NCBI GenBank assembly: GCA_938003725.1
Contig: CALKXX010000156.1
Location: forward strand, 1 to 8,096
DNA from: an uncultured Sphingomonadaceae bacterium
Lineage (GTDB): Bacteria > Pseudomonadota > Alphaproteobacteria > Sphingomonadales > Sphingomonadaceae
DNA length: 8,096 nucleotides
Direction: 5' to 3'
Shown: positions 6,596 to 8,096 of the stretch, one piece after another
How positions within the stretch are numbered: the stretch's first letter is position 1
Layout of the letters: each line of letters starts with the position of its first letter
The notes under the pieces: model-generated
The model's input: the letters and a program-made list of their open reading frames with translations, nothing else
Told to the model about the DNA's origin: nothing
Databases searched by the model: none
Translations under genes and position numbers: made by a program

Positions 6596-8096
6596 ATGCG
6601 ACTGCGCCTGAAACAAGTTTCCCTGACGACCGCCGCTTTGGCTGCCTTGGCAATTTCATTACCGGTCATGGGGCAAGATTCTCCAGAGTCATTATTGCCG
6701 CCAGGATTTGGCGATCCTGCGCCTGCGCCTACACCAGCACCGATACCTAGACCAGCGCCGACGCCAGCACCAACTGCTGCGCCCAGACCGACACCGACAC
6801 CGGGGCCGGTTACCAGCCGCCCATCGCCGTCAAGTAATCCATCTACTGTCGGCGACTCCGGAGATGTTCCCAGTGTCGCGCTGCGTCCGCCGTCATCATC
6901 AATCCTGGATATCGACCCCGATAGCGATTTGGGTGCGCTGGATGAAGCCTTGCAGCCGAGATATTATTTGCCAGCTGGACAAAGACGATCGCTGGCGCAA
7001 ATTGGTGTATTGACAACTGACAATGGCGGATTGCCCGCCGATGCTTTTGGTGCAGAAGGCGGCGAATATCTCACCACGTTGATAAAAAATCTCAATGGCC
7101 CCATCATTTCGCGCTGGGGCTCAATATTGTTGCGCCGCACTTTGCTAAGCAGGGTCGATAGTCCCAAAAACGTGAACCCGGCAGATTGGGTCGCGGAACG
7201 GGCCTGGCGATTATTGCTAATCGGTGAAGCCGATGCGGCCCGGGCACTTGTGTTGAAGGTCGATGGCGGAAATTATACGCCGCGTTTATATGAGGTTGCC
7301 ATGCAATCGCATTTGGCGACTTCCGATCCGGCTGGTATATGCCCATTTGTACCGGGCGGTATCCGCGTAAGTGATGAACCAACATGGGATTTGTTCCAAC
7401 CCATTTGCGCCTCTCTATCGGGCGAGCAAAGCCGCGCTACCTCGCTTTTACGGCAGGTGCGGCGCAAAAAAATTGCGACCGGGATCGATTATCTCCTGGC
7501 AGAAAAAACGATTGGAGCGGGCTTTAAAGGACGCCGGGCGGTTACCGTCAAATGGGACGACATCCAATATTTCAACAATTGGCGATATGGATTGGGCACT
7601 GCCACCGGCATTGAGCCACCTGATCGACTTTACGAACAGGCTGGACGGCATGTGCAAGGATGGCGCGTTCGTGCACCGATGTTGTCAAAAGATTCCCGGA
7701 TGAAGGCCGCCGATATCGCCGCCGCTATGGGAATATTGTCGAACAAAGCCATGGTCGATCTTTACTCCGCAACCCGTGATGATCCGGATGCGAATGATGA
7801 TCTGAAAGCAAGAGCATCTACTCTGCGTCAGGCATATCGTGATGGAGCGGTTGTGAATAGAATATCAGCAATGCGGTCGCTTTGGGGGCGTTCGGAAAAT
7901 CTGTTGGCCAGCTATTCAGCGAAAATCCTCACCGCGAGGGCGGCTGCAAAAATTCCAGCCGATGAAGCGCTTGCCGAAGATGGCTCGGATCTGATCGCTT
8001 CAATGATGACGGCTGGACTTGATCTGAGCGCTGTGCGTTGGGCGGAAACCGTTCCTCAAGGCAGTCTAGGCTGGGGTTTGCTCGCTGTAGGAGCTG
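6596..8096 (+). CDS. Exported proline-rich protein, unknown function (3' end outside window)
   Basis: An open frame of 500 complete codons that runs off the right edge. Residues 1-26 form a signal peptide: basic MRLRLK, a hydrophobic core at 8-24, and a likely cut after VMG before Gln27. A low-complexity segment at 41-78 follows, with proline about every second residue (PAPTPAP type), which would be a stiff extended spacer in the periplasm or across the wall. Ser-rich sequence leads to a mostly helical region from about 110. It has only two cysteines in view, Cys249 and Cys271, close enough for a disulfide. I see no catalytic motif, no lipobox and no transmembrane helix after the signal. The frame is supported by the signal peptide and by continuous coding with no stop over 1.5 kb. 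It lies three bases after the small membrane gene and is divergent from aroK. I do not recognise the family. Confidence 0.85.
   Translation, partial: MRLRLKQVSLTTAALAALAISLPVMGQDSPESLLPPGFGDPAPAPTPAPIPRPAPTPAPTAAPRPTPTPGPVTSRPSPSSNPSTVGDSGDVPSVALRPPSSSILDIDPDSDLGALDEALQPRYYLPAGQRRSLAQIGVLTTDNGGLPADAFGAEGGEYLTTLIKNLNGPIISRWGSILLRRTLLSRVDSPKNVNPADWVAERAWRLLLIGEADAARALVLKVDGGNYTPRLYEVAMQSHLATSDPAGICPFVPGGIRVSDEPTWDLFQPICASLSGEQSRATSLLRQVRRKKIATGIDYLLAEKTIGAGFKGRRAVTVKWDDIQYFNNWRYGLGTATGIEPPDRLYEQAGRHVQGWRVRAPMLSKDSRMKAADIAAAMGILSNKAMVDLYSATRDDPDANDDLKARASTLRQAYRDGAVVNRISAMRSLWGRSENLLASYSAKILTARAAAKIPADEALAEDGSDLIASMMTAGLDLSAVRWAETVPQGSLGWGLLAVGA
6716..6829 (+). repeat. Proline-rich low-complexity coding segment
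   Basis: This stretch encodes residues 41-78 of the exported protein as imperfect Pro-Ala/Pro-Thr repeats, seen in the DNA as recurring CCN-GCN/ACN codons. Codons vary within the repeat (CCT, CCA, CCG, CCC), so it is not a fresh tandem duplication and seems kept for its protein property. Length may differ between relatives. Confidence 0.8.

Noticed and set aside
6377..6616. 79-codon minus-strand open frame upstream of aroK
   Set aside because: It runs antisense to the small membrane gene and through the dyads. Its His/Cys/Gln-rich product looks like a mirror of hydrophobic codons and not a real protein.
6716..6829. Proline codon repeats as a tandem repeat or CRISPR-like array
   Set aside because: There is no fixed unit or spacer; the periodicity is at the codon level and explained by a Pro-rich protein segment.
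6708..7013. 101-codon plus-strand frame rich in Arg and His
   Set aside because: It is an alternate-frame reading of the proline-rich segment; the frame from 6596 has a signal peptide and stays open to the window end.
7371..7703. 110-codon plus-strand frame near the right end
   Set aside because: It is out of frame with the long exported-protein gene, has no ribosome site, and its product has no motif.

Overview
The window looks like ordinary chromosome from an alphaproteobacterium, most likely of the Sphingomonadales. I base this on the protein sequences, the moderate GC content, an upstream box of the alphaproteobacterial LexA type (GTTC-N7-GTTC), and the mix of core genes. The assignment is inference, since there is no rRNA or other decisive marker. 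There are no tRNAs, rRNAs, insertion sequences, phage genes or CRISPR arrays. Genes fill almost all of the window, and the two longest gaps are both under 100 bases.

Layout. (1) Bases 1-521, minus strand: the 5' part of an exported DUF1287-family protein that runs off the left edge. (2) A gap of about 80 bases shared with the divergent radA, carrying the LexA-like box. (3) Bases 603-4699, plus strand: a tight four-gene run of radA (recombination mediator), cvpA (membrane protein), a diverged IscU/NifU-like Fe-S scaffold gene, and a Kef-type cation/proton antiporter. The junctions are +10, -8 and +3 bases, so this is probably one transcript. (4) Bases 4705-6365, minus strand: aroK then aroB, overlapping by ATGA and converging on the Kef gene with five bases between stop codons. 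These encode steps 5 and 2 of the shikimate pathway. (5) A gap of 92 bases with two adjacent dyads. (6) From 6458, plus strand: a 44-residue single-pass membrane protein, then, three bases later, a large exported protein with a proline-rich segment that runs off the right edge. I recognise neither as a named family.

How they fit together. radA handles recombination intermediates, and the box upstream suggests DNA-damage control that could extend to the downstream genes. The Kef-type antiporter belongs to a family linked to electrophile stress and cytoplasmic pH control. The Fe-S scaffold gene lacks the third canonical cysteine. aroK and aroB feed aromatic amino acid synthesis. The small membrane protein and its proline-rich neighbour are probably co-expressed and act at the envelope. 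They are the least explained part of the window. Nothing here is clearly a new system. The points most worth checking are the LexA-like box before radA, the scaffold with missing residues, the unnamed envelope pair, and a perfect 13-bp inverted repeat inside aroB.
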